Below are positions 21,776-33,437 of a stretch of 64,000 bases of DNA, one piece after another. The position numbers were made by a program, and so were the translations under genes. This DNA is from Cryptomeria japonica (lineage: Eukaryota > Streptophyta > Pinopsida > Cupressales > Cupressaceae): contig NC_081408.1 of assembly GCF_030272615.1 (NCBI RefSeq), positions 762,654,673 through 762,718,672 of the forward strand, given 5' to 3'. Numbering within the stretch: position 1 is the first letter of the stretch; each line of letters starts with the position of its first letter. Under the pieces are notes generated by a model. The model ran no database searches. It was given only the letters and a program-made list of their open reading frames with translations, and was not told the DNA's origin.

Positions 21776-23600
21776 CCAAATCCCCCATGCCTTGACCATT
21801 TCCAAAACGATGAAGCACTCATAGAATTTATAGAATTAGGGGATAACATACCAAGAGGGGATCATAAAGTTGGGTTCTCCATTGAACTTAACAGCACAAC
21901 ATACTTTGGGGCAAATTCCAAACCTTTCAACTGCAAAAATATTACAATAAAGCATGGATCTTCTAGTGAAAACCACACAGTGGCACTGTTTGATCCCAAA
22001 AGAGTAAAAACAAAGAGTGTATCCAAAGGTGAAAACCTCTCTGAGGTGCCTGAGGATGAAAGGTTTGACATCCTCCCCTTTAGTATGAATCAGGAGAGAT
22101 CAACCATCCTAATATAAGAAGCAAAAGAATTTAATGTAGGGACTCCTAAGACTCCTCACACAATACATTTGGCATCTCTGTTAACTCCTGAAGAACAACC
22201 AAAATTTGTGGAATTCTTCCAGAAGCGCCAAATCAACTTTGCATGGTCTTATGCAAACATGCTCGGCTTATATCCAGATTTGGTCATGCATCACCTAACT
22301 GTAGTAGAAGGAGCCAAACCAGTCAAACAAAAGCTCAGATAGATGCACCCACATATTTTTGTTCTTGTCAAGGTTGAACTTAAAAATCTCTTGGATGATG
22401 GTTTCATCAGACCAATTGATTATGCAGAGTCGATCTCCAATATTATACTTGTTGGTAAACCTAATGGGGGCATCTGTATCTACACAGTCCTAAAGATGAC
22501 TTTCCATTACCAAACATTGACATGATTGTCGATCTAACAACAGTTCATGCAATGCTTTCTCTTATGGATGGATTTTTAGGATACAATTAGATTAAAATTG
22601 CTCCAGAGGATCAACACAAAACTGCTTTCACATGTCCATGGGGAACATACTATTGGAATGTGATGTCATTTGGTCTAAAGAATGTAGGGGCAACATATCA
22701 AAGAGCCATGACTACCCTCTTCCACTAAATGATGCACACAATAATGGAAGATTATGTGGATGATTTACTAGCTAAATCATTAACAAGAGAGGGTCATCTT
22801 GTAGTACTGGATAAAATCTTCAACAGATTGGAACAATACCACGTCCATCTCAATGCAAAGAAATGTGTCTTTGGAGTAGCTTTCGGGAAGCTCTTAGGAT
22901 ACATTGTCTCAAGTAAAGGCATTGAGGTAGATCCTACGAAAGTCAAGGCAATTATGGACATGCCACCTCCAAAGAATATCAGTTAGTTGAGGACATTAGA
23001 AGGGCGACTACAATCCATTCGGAGGTTTATTACACAATTGGCTGATAAATGTCATCCCTTCACCCATCTATTACATTAAAATATCCGCTTTCAATGGAAT
23101 GCAAAATGCCAACAAGCATTCGAAATGCTTAAAGACTACCTAATGAATACACCAGTGTTGATTCCACCAAATCCAAACAAACCTCTATTGTTATACATTT
23201 CAGCTACAACCACAATATTAGGAGTATTGCTTGCACAACATAATGCGGAAGGAAAAGAATGTGTTGTCTACTACATCTCTCGAACACTGGTAGGATATGA
23301 ACTTAATTACACACCTATTGAGCGAGCTTGCCTAGTAGTTATCTTGGTAGCCACCAAATTAAGGCACTGCATGTTAACACACAAAGTACAACTCATTGCC
23401 AAGATAGATCCACTCAAGTACCTACTCAACAAGGCAACATTGATAGGCCAATTGGCCAAATGGGTTATGATTCTGAGTGAATTTGATATTGAGTATGTGG
23501 ACCGTAAAGCTTTCAAGGGACATGTTGTTGCAGATTAGCTAGTTGATGCACCACTCAAAGGCGACCATCCTCTTATTTCAAACTTTTCAAATGAGGAAAT
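21776..23600 (+). pseudogene. Gypsy copy 1: reverse transcriptase and RNase H
   Basis: The polymerase is recognised by FIRPIDYAES (near 22405), PWGTYYWNVMSFGLKN (22638-22683), EDYVDDLLAKSL (22747-22782, YVDD box) and LGYIVSSKGIEVDPTKVKAI. Compared with the 16-kb copy, about 25 bp are missing near 22482. This deletion removes the CTDFRDLNKACPKDD block and changes the reading frame. RNase H follows with LLLYISATTTILGVLLAQHN and YYISRTLVGYELNYTPIERA; the last Arg codon is CGA at 23323-23325. Stops at 22578, 22988 and elsewhere confirm inactivity. Confidence 0.88.
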
Positions 23601-23604
23601 TTTC

Positions 23605-25338
23605 ATGATCATATCTGCACAACCCTGGAAGCTATATTTTGATGGCTCGTACACTAGACTTGGCTCGGGGGCAAGTATTTTTTTTATCACACCTCAAGGT
23701 GATAGTATCCCGAAGTCATACAGACTCACTTTCCCATGCACAAATAATATAGCAGAATATGAGGTCTTGATCACAAGACTCAGATTGGCCATACAATGGA
23801 ATTTAAAAGAGCTACAACTATATGGATATTCCCAACTGGTCATCCGACAAGTCACTGATGAATACCAAACAAAGGATGATAAGATCATGTCGTACAAAAG
23901 GATGGTGGATAGTTTCAAAGAATCATTTACAACTATCACATTTGAGCAAGTACCAATAGATCATAATTGAGTTGCCGATGCAATGGCTACAATTGCATCT
24001 CTCTTGGATCTTCCACAAAATTCGACACGCTATGAGTTCTTGGTGGAGCAACTTTGGATCCCCACTTATGATATCCCTGAATCTGAAATGATATGCCACC
24101 TTACCAGTTCGGACTCCCCATGGTACGGTGAGTTTTTCACTTACCTTTGTGATCACACACTTCCCCCTAACCAATCAAACAACCAACAAAAAACATTTAT
24201 CCACCAAACCACTCGATATACCATCATTGTTGAAACCATATATAGGCAAAGTCTTGATGGTACTCTCCTTAGATGTTTGGAACAAGATGAGATAACAAAA
24301 TCCTTGGAAGAGGTACATGAAGGAATTTGTGGGGCTCACTCAAGCGGTCCTTCACTAGCAAAGAAAATCATGTGAGCCAGATACTATTGGACCTCCATGG
24401 AGAAGGGCTCCTACTACTTTGTCAAAAAGTGAAAGAAGTGCCAAGTTCACATAGATCTGATACATGCCCCAGCATAGGAATTACAACCTATCACAACACC
24501 ATGACCATTTTGTCAATGGGAACTTGACCTTGTGGGTAAAATCCATCCATCTTCATCCAAGAGACATAAATTTATCATTATCGCCACAGAGTACTTCACC
24601 AAGTGGATCGAAGTTGTTCCAATCACCCAAGTCACCAACAAGAAGATCACCTCATTCATCCTCAATTACATCATCTATCGGTATGGTGTACCCATATCCA
24701 TCATCACATATAATAGAATCCCTTTCAAAAATCAAGATGTCTGTGAACTCTGTGAGAAGTTTCATATCCAACATCGTTTTTCCACCCCATATACCCACAA
24801 GGCAATCCTCAAAAAGACAATCAATGATGATGGTTGTGATTGGCACATTCATTTGAATCCAGCACTATGGGCATATCAAACTAGCATTTGAACCCTTACA
24901 GGCGCAACCCCCTACTCATTGGTTTATGGAGCAAAAGCCACCTTGCCTATTGAGGTTGAATTACCATCTCTACAAGTCTCCTTGCACAATCTAATAAATG
25001 ATGAAGAATACCGAGTCTCATGTCTTCAGGACTTAGAATTGCTTGATGAAAGGCAACAAGCCACCTACAACCACCTAAAATCCCATTAGCAGTCCATAAG
25101 AAGAAGCTACAGTCATAGGGTCAAATCTCTCACATTTGAAGTAGGAGATATTGTTCTCAAGGAGAATCCTCGCAATCAACCGAACAAAGAACATCAAGGC
25201 AAATTTGAATCCAATTGGTTGGGTCCATATGTCATCACTGTTGTCTTTGGATCTAGGGCATATCAATTAGCAAATTCAGAAGGAGAACCACTAGCAGATC
25301 CGATCAACAACCTGCATCTGAAAAGGTTTCATACATAA
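23605..25338 (+). pseudogene. Gypsy copy 1: second RNase H and integrase
   Basis: The second RNase H domain has YFDGSYTRLGSGAS, NIAEYEVLITRLRLA and LYGYSQLVIRQVTDE. The catalytic Asp of GDSQ is changed to Tyr (GYSQ). Integrase shows HEGICGAHSSG and the CKKC zinc half degraded to a stop-containing run near 24433. TEYFTKWIEVVPITQVT and TYNRIPFKNQ follow, with the second catalytic Asp changed (DNG to YNR). The GQAE region is lost in a short deletion near 24800. The C-terminal chromatin-binding-like part ends near 25338. Several in-frame stops are present. Confidence 0.87.
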
Positions 25339-26309
25339 GTTGTGCAGAGCATCAGGCTCCTCCAATATCAGAAAATACCAAAAACATTCAAAAAATAATC
25401 CTAAACAAAATACAAAAATACAAAAAAATCAAGATAATAGTAAAGAAAAATCATTCTTCCAAATGGTGAAAACCACTCTGGTGGTGCCTTGGGTATGTAC
25501 GGTGGTGAAAACTTGGTAAACATGCACCATTCGTAAAGGCTATGGCTCCATTGTCTATTAAACTTATTGTGATCACATCCATTGCATCCATTCATCCATC
25601 ATTTATACCATGGCTTGTTATTGATCTGCAATTAGGGTCATTACTTCATGTGTCCCGCATCACGCTTTCATAGAGACATCTAACTGGGGGCAATGATTCT
25701 TAAACCTAATTATGGGAGTTGCTCATTCAAAAACATCCTGAAATAATACCAAAAACATTCATAAAAAACTCAGAAAATGCCAAAAACATTTGCAAAACGT
25801 CCTGAAATAATACCAAAAATATTCATAAAAATCTCATAAAATACCAAAAACATTTGCAAAATGTCCTAAAGATAATACCAAAAACATTCATAAAATCTTA
25901 GAAAAACCCAAAAACATTTGCAAAATGTCCTAAACATAATACCAAAAACATTTACAACATTAAAAAAAATCCAAAAACATGACAAAAGTATCACAATCAA
26001 TCAAAAACATTGCAAAGTATTTTATTCCTTGTACATGCACATTGCAAAAGACACAAAACAACATTTTAAGCTACTCAAACAATGACCACCTATCAAATCA
26101 ACCAACCAATCTAAACATTTTGCACACAAACCGTCTTCACAAGGATGCATCCTTCCTCGCAAACAAGACATGGTAACATTTTCTTTGACAAGAAAATTTT
26201 GTTTGGCTGATAAGCACTTGGTCAATTATTTATTTATTTATTTATTTCTATCAGGTTCCTACGCTACTCCAGGATATCCACAATTGATTAGAGTAGTCGG
26301 GATGGTTTC
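25339..26309 (+). repeat. Gypsy copy 1 3' region with 64-bp monomer array
   Basis: After the integrase the DNA is non-coding. From about 25734 to 25990 a 64-bp unit repeats nearly four times, marked by CATCCTG/CGTCCTG/TGTCCTA at 25734, 25798, 25862 and 25926. Each unit contains ATACCAAAAACATTC and CCAAAAACATTTGCAAAA. A TTTA microsatellite lies at 26228-26248. The equivalent zones of the other Gypsy copies contain related but irregular CAAAAACATTC words. Confidence 0.82.
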
Positions 26310-26649
26310 TAAAGAAGTTGAGAAAGTACAACTTCTAAGATCCCAAGAGCATCTGCAAGCAAAATACCTGTCACAAGAGAAGATTGGAGACAAAACACAA
26401 AAAGACTCTAAAGAGAAAAATTATCATTCAGAGAGGGAATGAATAAGAAAAGTTACAATACAATCTTTATGAAAGGAAAAATAGAAACCCTAAAGATATG
26501 CAACCCTAAAGAAACCCTAAAGGGATAAAGAGTATCTAATAATTAGAATAATTATTAAATACCTACAATATTAATAAATGCCTAAGTTTAGCTTAAGTGT
26601 AGAGTATAATAGACTAATAATTATTAGCAAATACAAGATAACTCTAACA
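26310..26649 (-). repeat. Copia-1 3' LTR
   Basis: 340 bp, ending in TAACA at 26649 on the plus strand (so starting TGTTAGAG in element sense). Its partner is 31749-32098. The outer end is altered relative to the partner (TAAAGAAGTTGAG against TGAAGTTGAG). It lacks about 10 bp of the AAATAAATAATTATT stretch seen in the other LTR. Confidence 0.9.
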
Positions 26650-26660
26650 CCCCCCTTAAG
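26650..26660 (-). other. Copia-1 polypurine tract
   Basis: In element sense this reads CTTAAGGGGGG directly before the TGTTAGAG start of the 3' LTR, the expected plus-strand priming site. Confidence 0.85.
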
Positions 26661-26939
26661 ATGAACTTAGGGAGTAGCTAAAAACACTAAATGTAGGAAA
26701 AAAAAATGCAACTACAACAAGAAGGCAAATTTGGGTCCCGACAACAAGGCCTGATGAGGTACCCAATCACAACCAAATCTCTATGAAACGAAGAAATAGA
26801 GAAAACCACATGGGAAAAATCTCTACTCCAAAAAGAGATGGGAAAAGCATGCAAAAAAGAACATGAAGGAAGGAAGGCCTCAATGAGACCCCCCAAGGAC
26901 AACTTCCTTCACCCCAAGCATAGAGCGCAACTGAAGATA

Positions 26940-28429
26940 GCGTGGAGATGCAAAAGGTATAGTGAAGATGTCAGCAACCTACTCCTCTGTAGGAATGTAC
27001 TCCAAGATGAGAAAGCCATCTTGAATCAGCTGTCTGATGAAGTGCATGTGAAGCTCAATGCGTTTATACCTCTGGTGCTCCACTAGGTTGCGAGAAAGGT
27101 GAATGGCACTCTGATTGTCACACCAAAGAATAGTGGGACTATTAGGAGGGAACCCAAACTCAGTCATCAACTGCCGAAGCCATAAAACCTCCTGACTGGC
27201 TAACACCGCTACTCGGTACTTAGCCTCTGTAGATGATATGCAATAGCAAACTGCTTCTTACAAGACCATGTGATAGGAATAGAACCAAGGCAAAAAACAA
27301 AGCCATAAGTAAACATTCGATCTTGAGAATCACCAGCCCAATCTGAGTTAGTGAAGCCAACAATGTGAGGGGATCCTGAAGTATAGTGAATGCCAAACTG
27401 AGTATTGCCCTGAATTTATCGCAAAATATGTTTGGTTGCTTGCCAATGGCTCTCATGAGGATCATGGGAGAACCGAGAGACAAGACCAACCGCAAAACAA
27501 AGATCTGGGCATGTATGGGTCAAGTACAACAAACTACCAACCAATTGATGATATAAGGTAGAATCTATGAAAGGTGTAGATCAAGTGGGAGACAAAACAC
27601 CACTTGACTGAAATGGTGTGGGTGCAAGCTTGCAAGTAAGCATGTCAAATCTATGAAGCATATCAAGAGCACACTTCTGCTGAAGTATGGAAATCCCGTC
27701 AGAAGACTAAATAACCTGGAGACCCAAAAAATAGTGCAGAAGGCCAAGATCTGTCATCTCAAACTACTCCATCAAGGCGCCCTAAATATCCTGAATCAAG
27801 GAGGATGAGCTACCAGTAATGATAAGATCATCAATATAGAGCAATTATATCAACCCCCTGATGTTGAATGTAAACTGTAAGATCAGAATGACAACACGTA
27901 AAGAGTGTGGAAAGCAAGAAAGAGTCCATCTTCTCATACCAGGCCTGAGGAGCCTGTTTGAGACCAAACAATGAACGTCAAATTCTACAAACAAAAGAGG
28001 AATCCTGCACAAATCCCTGAGGCTGCTCCATATAGATATCCTCACGAAGGTCTCCATGCAAGAAGACACTCTTCACATCCATCTGAAAAACTATCCATCC
28101 CTGTGAAGTTGCCAGAGAAAGTACAAAGCGAATAGAATTCATCTTGGTGACAAGAGCAAAGATCTCAAAGTAATCAATGCCCTCCACCTGAGAAAAACCC
28201 TTCACAAAAAGACGAGCCTTATACTTATTAATTTAACTATCTGCAACATACTTGGTATGATACACCCACTTGCACCAAACCAACTTTCTTCCCTTTGGAA
28301 GAGTACAAAGATCCCAAGTATGATTCTTCATCAAAGAAGAATACTCCTCATCCATGGCCCTATCCCACTCTAGGTGACCTGTCGCCTCTAAAAATTTATG
28401 AGGATCATCCGAAATGGAATGACTCAAAA
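26940..28429 (-). pseudogene. Copia-1 reverse transcriptase and RNase H
   Basis: Minus strand from 28427: EEYSSLMKNHTWDL and KLVWCKWVYHTK (start of the polymerase), a stop near 28236, then KGFSQVEGIDYFEIFALVTK and FQMDVKSVFLHGDLREDIY. The active-site box is YIDD (27827-27838, context LYIDDLIITG). RNase H is recognised by ASQEVLWLRQLMTEFG and WCDNQSAIHLSRN...HIELH-like sequence (27206-26990), where HIE is altered to RIE. Additional stops occur around 27700-27580 and 27420. The frame agrees with the integrase part, but the domain is no longer functional. Confidence 0.88.
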
Positions 28430-30031
28430 GACTAGAACTAGATGTCTATGCATGAGTACGATGAGTGTTAGTAGGATCACCTTCCATAGAACCAACAACA
28501 TCAATTGTAAACCGGGCCCACTTGGGCAAAGGTTGAGTAGTGGGTGGTGGTGATGGTGGTGGTGAAGGTGGACCATCATCTGCACCATCCCCAAGGAAGA
28601 ATGAATCCTCAAAATATGAAGAGGGAGGAGGAGGCAGTGAGGGAGAAGGTGTTGATGGAGAATCCATCTAAGGAAGGTGCTCATCAAACTAGACATCTCG
28701 CCTAAACATGACCTCTCAGGAATCAGGAACAAACAACCTGTACACCTTAAAATCCTCACAGTAGCCAACAAAAATGAGTGGTTGGCTCTTCCTCTCCATG
28801 GATTTCTTCTGAGCATCTGGAATAAATGCCCAAGCCTCACTACTAAAAACTCGAAATGAAGAAACATAGGGCTTGACATGGGACCAAGCCTCTTTAGGAG
28901 TCAACTGGCGCAATGCCTTATGAGGCATCTGATTATGAATATAAGTGGCACAATTAACTACCTCAGCCCCAAAAATAGGTTGCATAGAACGTGATTGAAA
29001 CATACAATTGGCCATCTCCCTTAGTGTTTTGTTCTTTCTCTCAGCAACACCATTCTGTTGAGGGGTAGGAGGAACTGATAACTGATGTTGTAAACCATGC
29101 TTGGTGCAGAAATCTGTAAAAGCTTGATTCACATATTCTCTCCCATTATCTATGTGAATCCTCTTTATAGAAAGACCAGATTGCTTCTCTACAAATATCT
29201 TAAAGACTCGAAATGAATCAAATACATTAGGCTTGTACTTAATTTCAAGTACACCCATGTACGTCTGGAGAAGTAATCAATGAAAGTGAGCACATACTTG
29301 GACCCTGAAAAGGATGGAGTCGGAAATGACATAAGATCACTATGGATCAAATCCAAGGGTGCCTTATCATGGGTGGCTCTGCCTGTAGGAAAAGGATCAT
29401 GGTGATGCTTGCGAAGTGCACAACCTCAATAGACACCATCAGTATAGGAGATCTGAGGGAGCCCAATAGCAAGTGCCTGTGTGCTCATTTGTTGTAAGTA
29501 TATGTAGTTGACATGACCAAAACACTCAAGCCAAAGTTTGCTCACTGAATGAGTATGGGAGACAAGAGAAACACCTGAACCATCTGGACTCTCAAAGCCA
29601 TCAAACCGATATAACTGAGAATCGGGATCAACACTTCCAGTAGCCACAACCAAATCAGGATCATGGAGCTCTCTAATAACCACATCATGTGGGGAGAACT
29701 CAATTGTTTTACCAAAGCCAAAATGAAAAATCTGATAAACAAAGAGGAGGTTCGTCGAAATGTCAGGAACCAAATGAACATCCTGAAAACAACCACCTGT
29801 CAATAGAATAGAACCTAAACCTGAAACTGAAAGTTGTACTGAGTCACCAACTGCAATATGTAAAGTAGTACTATGAGCAAGTGAGGTAACAAGCTATGGT
29901 GAGTGTGTCATGTGGTGAGAAGCCCCAGAATCAATAATCCAAGTGGATTTAGAATAAATAACTTGTGCAGAAAGAGCATGTCCTTTCCCAGTAGAAGAGG
30001 AAGATGGAGGCTGAGGAGTAGAAATATGATG
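28430..30031 (-). pseudogene. Copia-1 protease and integrase
   Basis: The protease active site is DSGASHHM (29909-29932), in the expected context after WII. The pre-integrase region (29803-29426) contains VPDISTNLLFVYQI and a degenerate HxxxxH...C. Integrase core motifs are HIDNGREYVN (about 29150-29120, second Asp) and NGVAERKNKTLREM (about 29060-29020, Glu). A frame change occurs near 29240-29260, just before the core's second half. The 28680-28450 linker is rich in Pro and Ser, as usual between integrase and polymerase in Copia. A stop interrupts the protease after HSP (near 29897). Confidence 0.88.
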
Positions 30032-30901
30032 CTACTGCATGGCTGCCTCGAAAGCCTCTAATCGTTTCCAACAATGAGAAACTAGATGACATTCTTTGCC
30101 ACAGAAACTACAAAGTTCATCGGATTTCTTCTTAGTCTTAGAGGAAGACTCACTAGACTTAGAAGAGTGCTCCTGTTTGGGATAGGAATACGGTTTTGAA
30201 TCAGACTTAGGTGGTGGCTTGCTGCCAGCTAAATCCTTTTTAGGCTTCGATTTCTGCTTCTTGTTCTCTTTAGATGTTTGAGCAATTAATTCTTTTGTCT
30301 TTGATCTTGTGAGAGTGTCCAACTGAGATAGGTGAGCCTGCTCACGAGTCAAGCAATCACATAACACATCAAAAGTAGGCATGGTGAAGAGTGTACCCAA
30401 TGCATCCACAATAGAATAAAAAGTGGAAGCAAATATCTGATAGGGAGCTCAAAGCTTAGAGAGAATCAAGTAGATACACTCTGGGTATGTCTTGTTCTTA
30501 CCACAACTATGTAGGATAGATGTGGTAGTTTTAAACTTGTTCAGAAAGCCCTCAATGTGAGGAAAAGACTTAGGTAACAAGGAAGAGAGCTCTGCCTCAG
30601 TCTTTAATGCTTTGAACTCATTAACAGTACCAAAGAGAGTTTCAAATTTTGACCACATAGCCCGAGGAGTGAGCAAACCATCAAGATGAAAAAGAAAGTT
30701 GTCTGAAACATGTAAGGAGATGACACCCATAGCTTCATCCATCTTATTTTGGTGCTGAAGAATCTCAAAAGGATGCTGCAATAGCAGTTGATCCGCATCC
30801 AAACAGGACCACAACCCTCTTGATCTGAGAAGCCTCATCATACGAGCTTTCCAGAGGTGATAGTTCTGGGATGTAAGAAGCTCAACTGAAGAATCTGCCA
30901 T
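30032..30901 (-). pseudogene. Copia-1 gag
   Basis: The start codon at 30901 opens MADSSVELLTSQNYHLWKAR, followed by the gag helical domain (ALWxxLETLFG-like, AELSSLLPKSF). A single TGA at 30451-30449 breaks an otherwise open frame that continues to 30032. The C-terminal part is Lys/Ser-rich and ends with a zinc knuckle, CSFCGKECHLVSHC (C-x2-C-x4-H-x4-C, about 30115-30070), the nucleocapsid-type RNA-binding motif. The leader between this start and the primer site (30902-31736, about 0.8 kb) is non-coding. Confidence 0.9.
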
Positions 30902-31736
30902 GTGTACCTATACCTAAACCTGGACCCGCTCTTGATTTTTTTAATTAAGTGATCTTTCAGACTAGACAAAAGATGCATAAGGTTTTTTTTATAGTTTAGG
31001 TGTTTTGATTTTCTGAAGTAAATTATAGAAAATAGTAAAAAAATACCACCCCCCACAATATGTAAAACAAAAAACCAGTACAATCTAAGAGCTAGAAAAG
31101 AAGACAAGAGAAAAGAAAATGTTTCAAACACTATCTTGTGTACCTGGTGATTTTTCTAGATAAAATAACACCAAATTTGAGAAGGGCTCTCCAAGACCTC
31201 TCTGATGCCTATTTGTTTTTCAAAAACGAAGTCCGTTTGCCCAAGCTATGGCTCCCGAAGTGCAGAAAAGAGCGATGAATTGGACGGCAAAAAATAGGTA
31301 CTAGATGAAAAAATTAGCAAATCTCAGCTCCAAATCTGAGTGGGGCTCGAAAAGAGATTTATGGCGCCTATTCATTTTTTAAAATCCGACTCTGTTTGCC
31401 CAAGTTATGGAAAAAAGAAAAAAACCCTCTTGTAGGGCATAAAGACGGTTAAAAAAATAAAAAAATAAAAAATCTTGAAAAACGTGTCTATAAGGGCCAA
31501 ACTCATAAAAATAATTCCCAAAGCTAAATTTGTCCAAATTAGACAAATTTTATATGAAAATAGAGGTTTTTGGGTGTTCCGAGCTCAATGGTGAAGTCCG
31601 TTTGAGCTCAAAATACCCAGAAACAAAAAAGATACCCCAGATCCAAACTAAAACCTCTAAAGAAAAAAAATTGAAACCCTTGCCTCCAGAGAAAATCTTC
31701 TGAAAAGAAATTAGGAACAAGCAACAACATATGTAA

Positions 31737-31748
31737 GCTCTGATACCA
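31737..31748 (-). other. Copia-1 primer binding site (initiator Met tRNA)
   Basis: In element sense the sequence immediately after the 5' LTR is TGGTATCAGAGC, a perfect match to the usual plant initiator methionine tRNA primer site of Copia elements. Confidence 0.95.
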
Positions 31749-32098
31749 TGAAGTTGAGAAAGTACAACTTCTAAGATCCCAAGAGCATCTGCAAACAAAA
31801 TACTTGTCACAAGAGAAGATTGGAGACATAACACAAAAAAGGCTCTGAAGAGAAAAATTATCATTCAAAGAGGGAATGAATAAGAAAAGTTACAATACAA
31901 TCCTTATGATAGGAAAAATAGAAACCCTAAAGATATGCAACCCTAAAGAAACCCTACAGTGATAAAGAGTATTTAATAATTAGAATGATTATTAAATACC
32001 TACAATATTAATAAATGCCTAAGTTTAGCTTAAGCGTAGAGTATAATAGACTAATAATTAAATAAATAATTATTAACTAATACAAGATAACTCTAACA
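31749..32098 (-). repeat. Copia-1 5' LTR
   Basis: 350 bp, bounded by the primer site at 31748 and the GTTTC target repeat at 32099. In element sense it starts TGTTAGAG and ends CAACTTCA. Confidence 0.92.
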
Positions 32099-33421
32099 GT
32101 TTCTGATTATTTTTTGTTTGTTTGTTGTCTACGGATTGTTCCAATGAAGTTCTGGAGCATATACTAATGGTGTCTACGTCAAAAGTTCACTAAGCTACGT
32201 GATCCTACGCAAAAATATAGTCATAGATCACTATGGCTTACTGACTACAGCGTATACCTCGACCATTTGTACATGGACCCAAATGGAGGGGAACTTTCCT
32301 TGTCTGCGATGTTTGCTTACAGGTGAAATGCTCAAACTTGGTTTCTTCTACCTCGGCCAAGATTGATACTACAATGCTCGATGATGAAAATTAAGCACTA
32401 TGAATAATCCATGGATCGTCATTTCATCTCATCTGTATATATTGCATTCCATCCATAAATCCATATCATTTCATATCATTCATACATAGTCATGACAATG
32501 GATACTCTATTTTTTGATCCTCTTCCATAGGAACGAGTTTTAGGTCCTCCATACCTTCTATCTAACATTGAATCATCCCCCTCACCCAACCTATCTAGGT
32601 CATCATCATAATTGCATACCCTACATCATTTCCCACCCTAGGTCATCCTATAAGAAAAGCAAGTTACTCTATCTACACAGGTACATCGACTCACACACAC
32701 CTAGACTATCAACAAATACTTTTTGATCAAGTATCTTCGGGTCTCAATAGGTAATCAATTATGGAAATCCTAGACTACAATAGGCATTTACACCAATTTC
32801 CTAGTCTCAATAGGTACGCTAAGTCTAGCAAACACCACAAACAACCTACAATGCAAACCTTATCAATTGATCAACCAATCAAACACAATCACAACTGACA
32901 ATTACATCAATTGTCTAAGTCTCAACAGGTATTTTCTTCAGATGCCTTGACTTCATCGGGCAATTACATCAATTGTCTAAGTCACAACAAGTCATTTTGA
33001 CTCACTTACTCAGCCTTTATCCTGTTCAAGCGAACAACTGACATCAACTATCACGCTTTGACTCAACTGGGGCAATTCAACCAATTGCACCATATTTTCC
33101 AGCCAATTTTGATCAATTATACAGTATCAACAACACAACACTACGTTTGCACTGTATCTCCTACATGACCTAAGGGTACTCACTGGCTTGCCGTTTCTTC
33201 GTATTCACTCTTTCTCCTCCCATTTATTTCACCATTATTTCTAATTTCTTCTATTCTACCTCCCCCCAACTTCTTTCTCTTTTTTCGAGAGATCGTCCAA
33301 TTTTATGAAAATTTTCGGCCCATCTCTTGAGGGGGCATACCACCCACCAAATTAACATTTATGGGGCACATTTCTCATACCTATTTTTATTTCTTTGAAA
33401 CGACGTGATAAACCACACCGT
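32099..33421 (+). other. Gypsy copy 1 3' region, second part
   Basis: Non-coding. It aligns by eye with 50290-51870 of the 16-kb element: a GAAGTTCTGG-GCATATACTAATGGTGTCTACG block, several CAATTACATCAATTGTCTAAGTC modules (about 32900-33000) and a final GGGGGCATACCACCCA block. The repeated CAATTxxATCAATTG words are partly palindromic. Confidence 0.8.
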
Positions 33422-33437
33422 CTCAAAGAGGGGCAAA
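33422..33437 (+). other. Gypsy copy 1 polypurine tract
   Basis: CTCAAAGAGGGGCAAA lies directly before the TG start of the 3' LTR. The same tract precedes the 3' LTR of the 16-kb element at 51869-51884. Confidence 0.85.

Larger units (their letters stand above)
26310..32098 (-). mobile_element. Copia-1, complete but inactive element (5.8 kb)
   Basis: It has two LTRs (26310-26649 and 31749-32098), an initiator-Met-tRNA primer site beside the right LTR and a polypurine tract beside the left one. It is flanked by GTTTC repeats (26305-26309 and 32099-32103). Coding order on the minus strand is gag, protease, integrase, reverse transcriptase, RNase H, which is the Copia (Ty1) order. The LTRs differ at roughly 4-5 percent of sites plus indels. 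It sits inside the 3' region of Gypsy copy 1; the Gypsy sequence resumes immediately at 32099. Confidence 0.93.

Noticed and set aside
28446-28667. Pro-rich minus-strand peptide as a separate gene
   Set aside because: It is the expected linker between integrase and reverse transcriptase of Copia-1, in frame with both.
31199-31440. Repeated TTTGCCCAAG(C/T)TATGG words in the Copia-1 leader
   Set aside because: Two imperfect occurrences about 165 bp apart are real, but too short and diverged to call a functional repeat.
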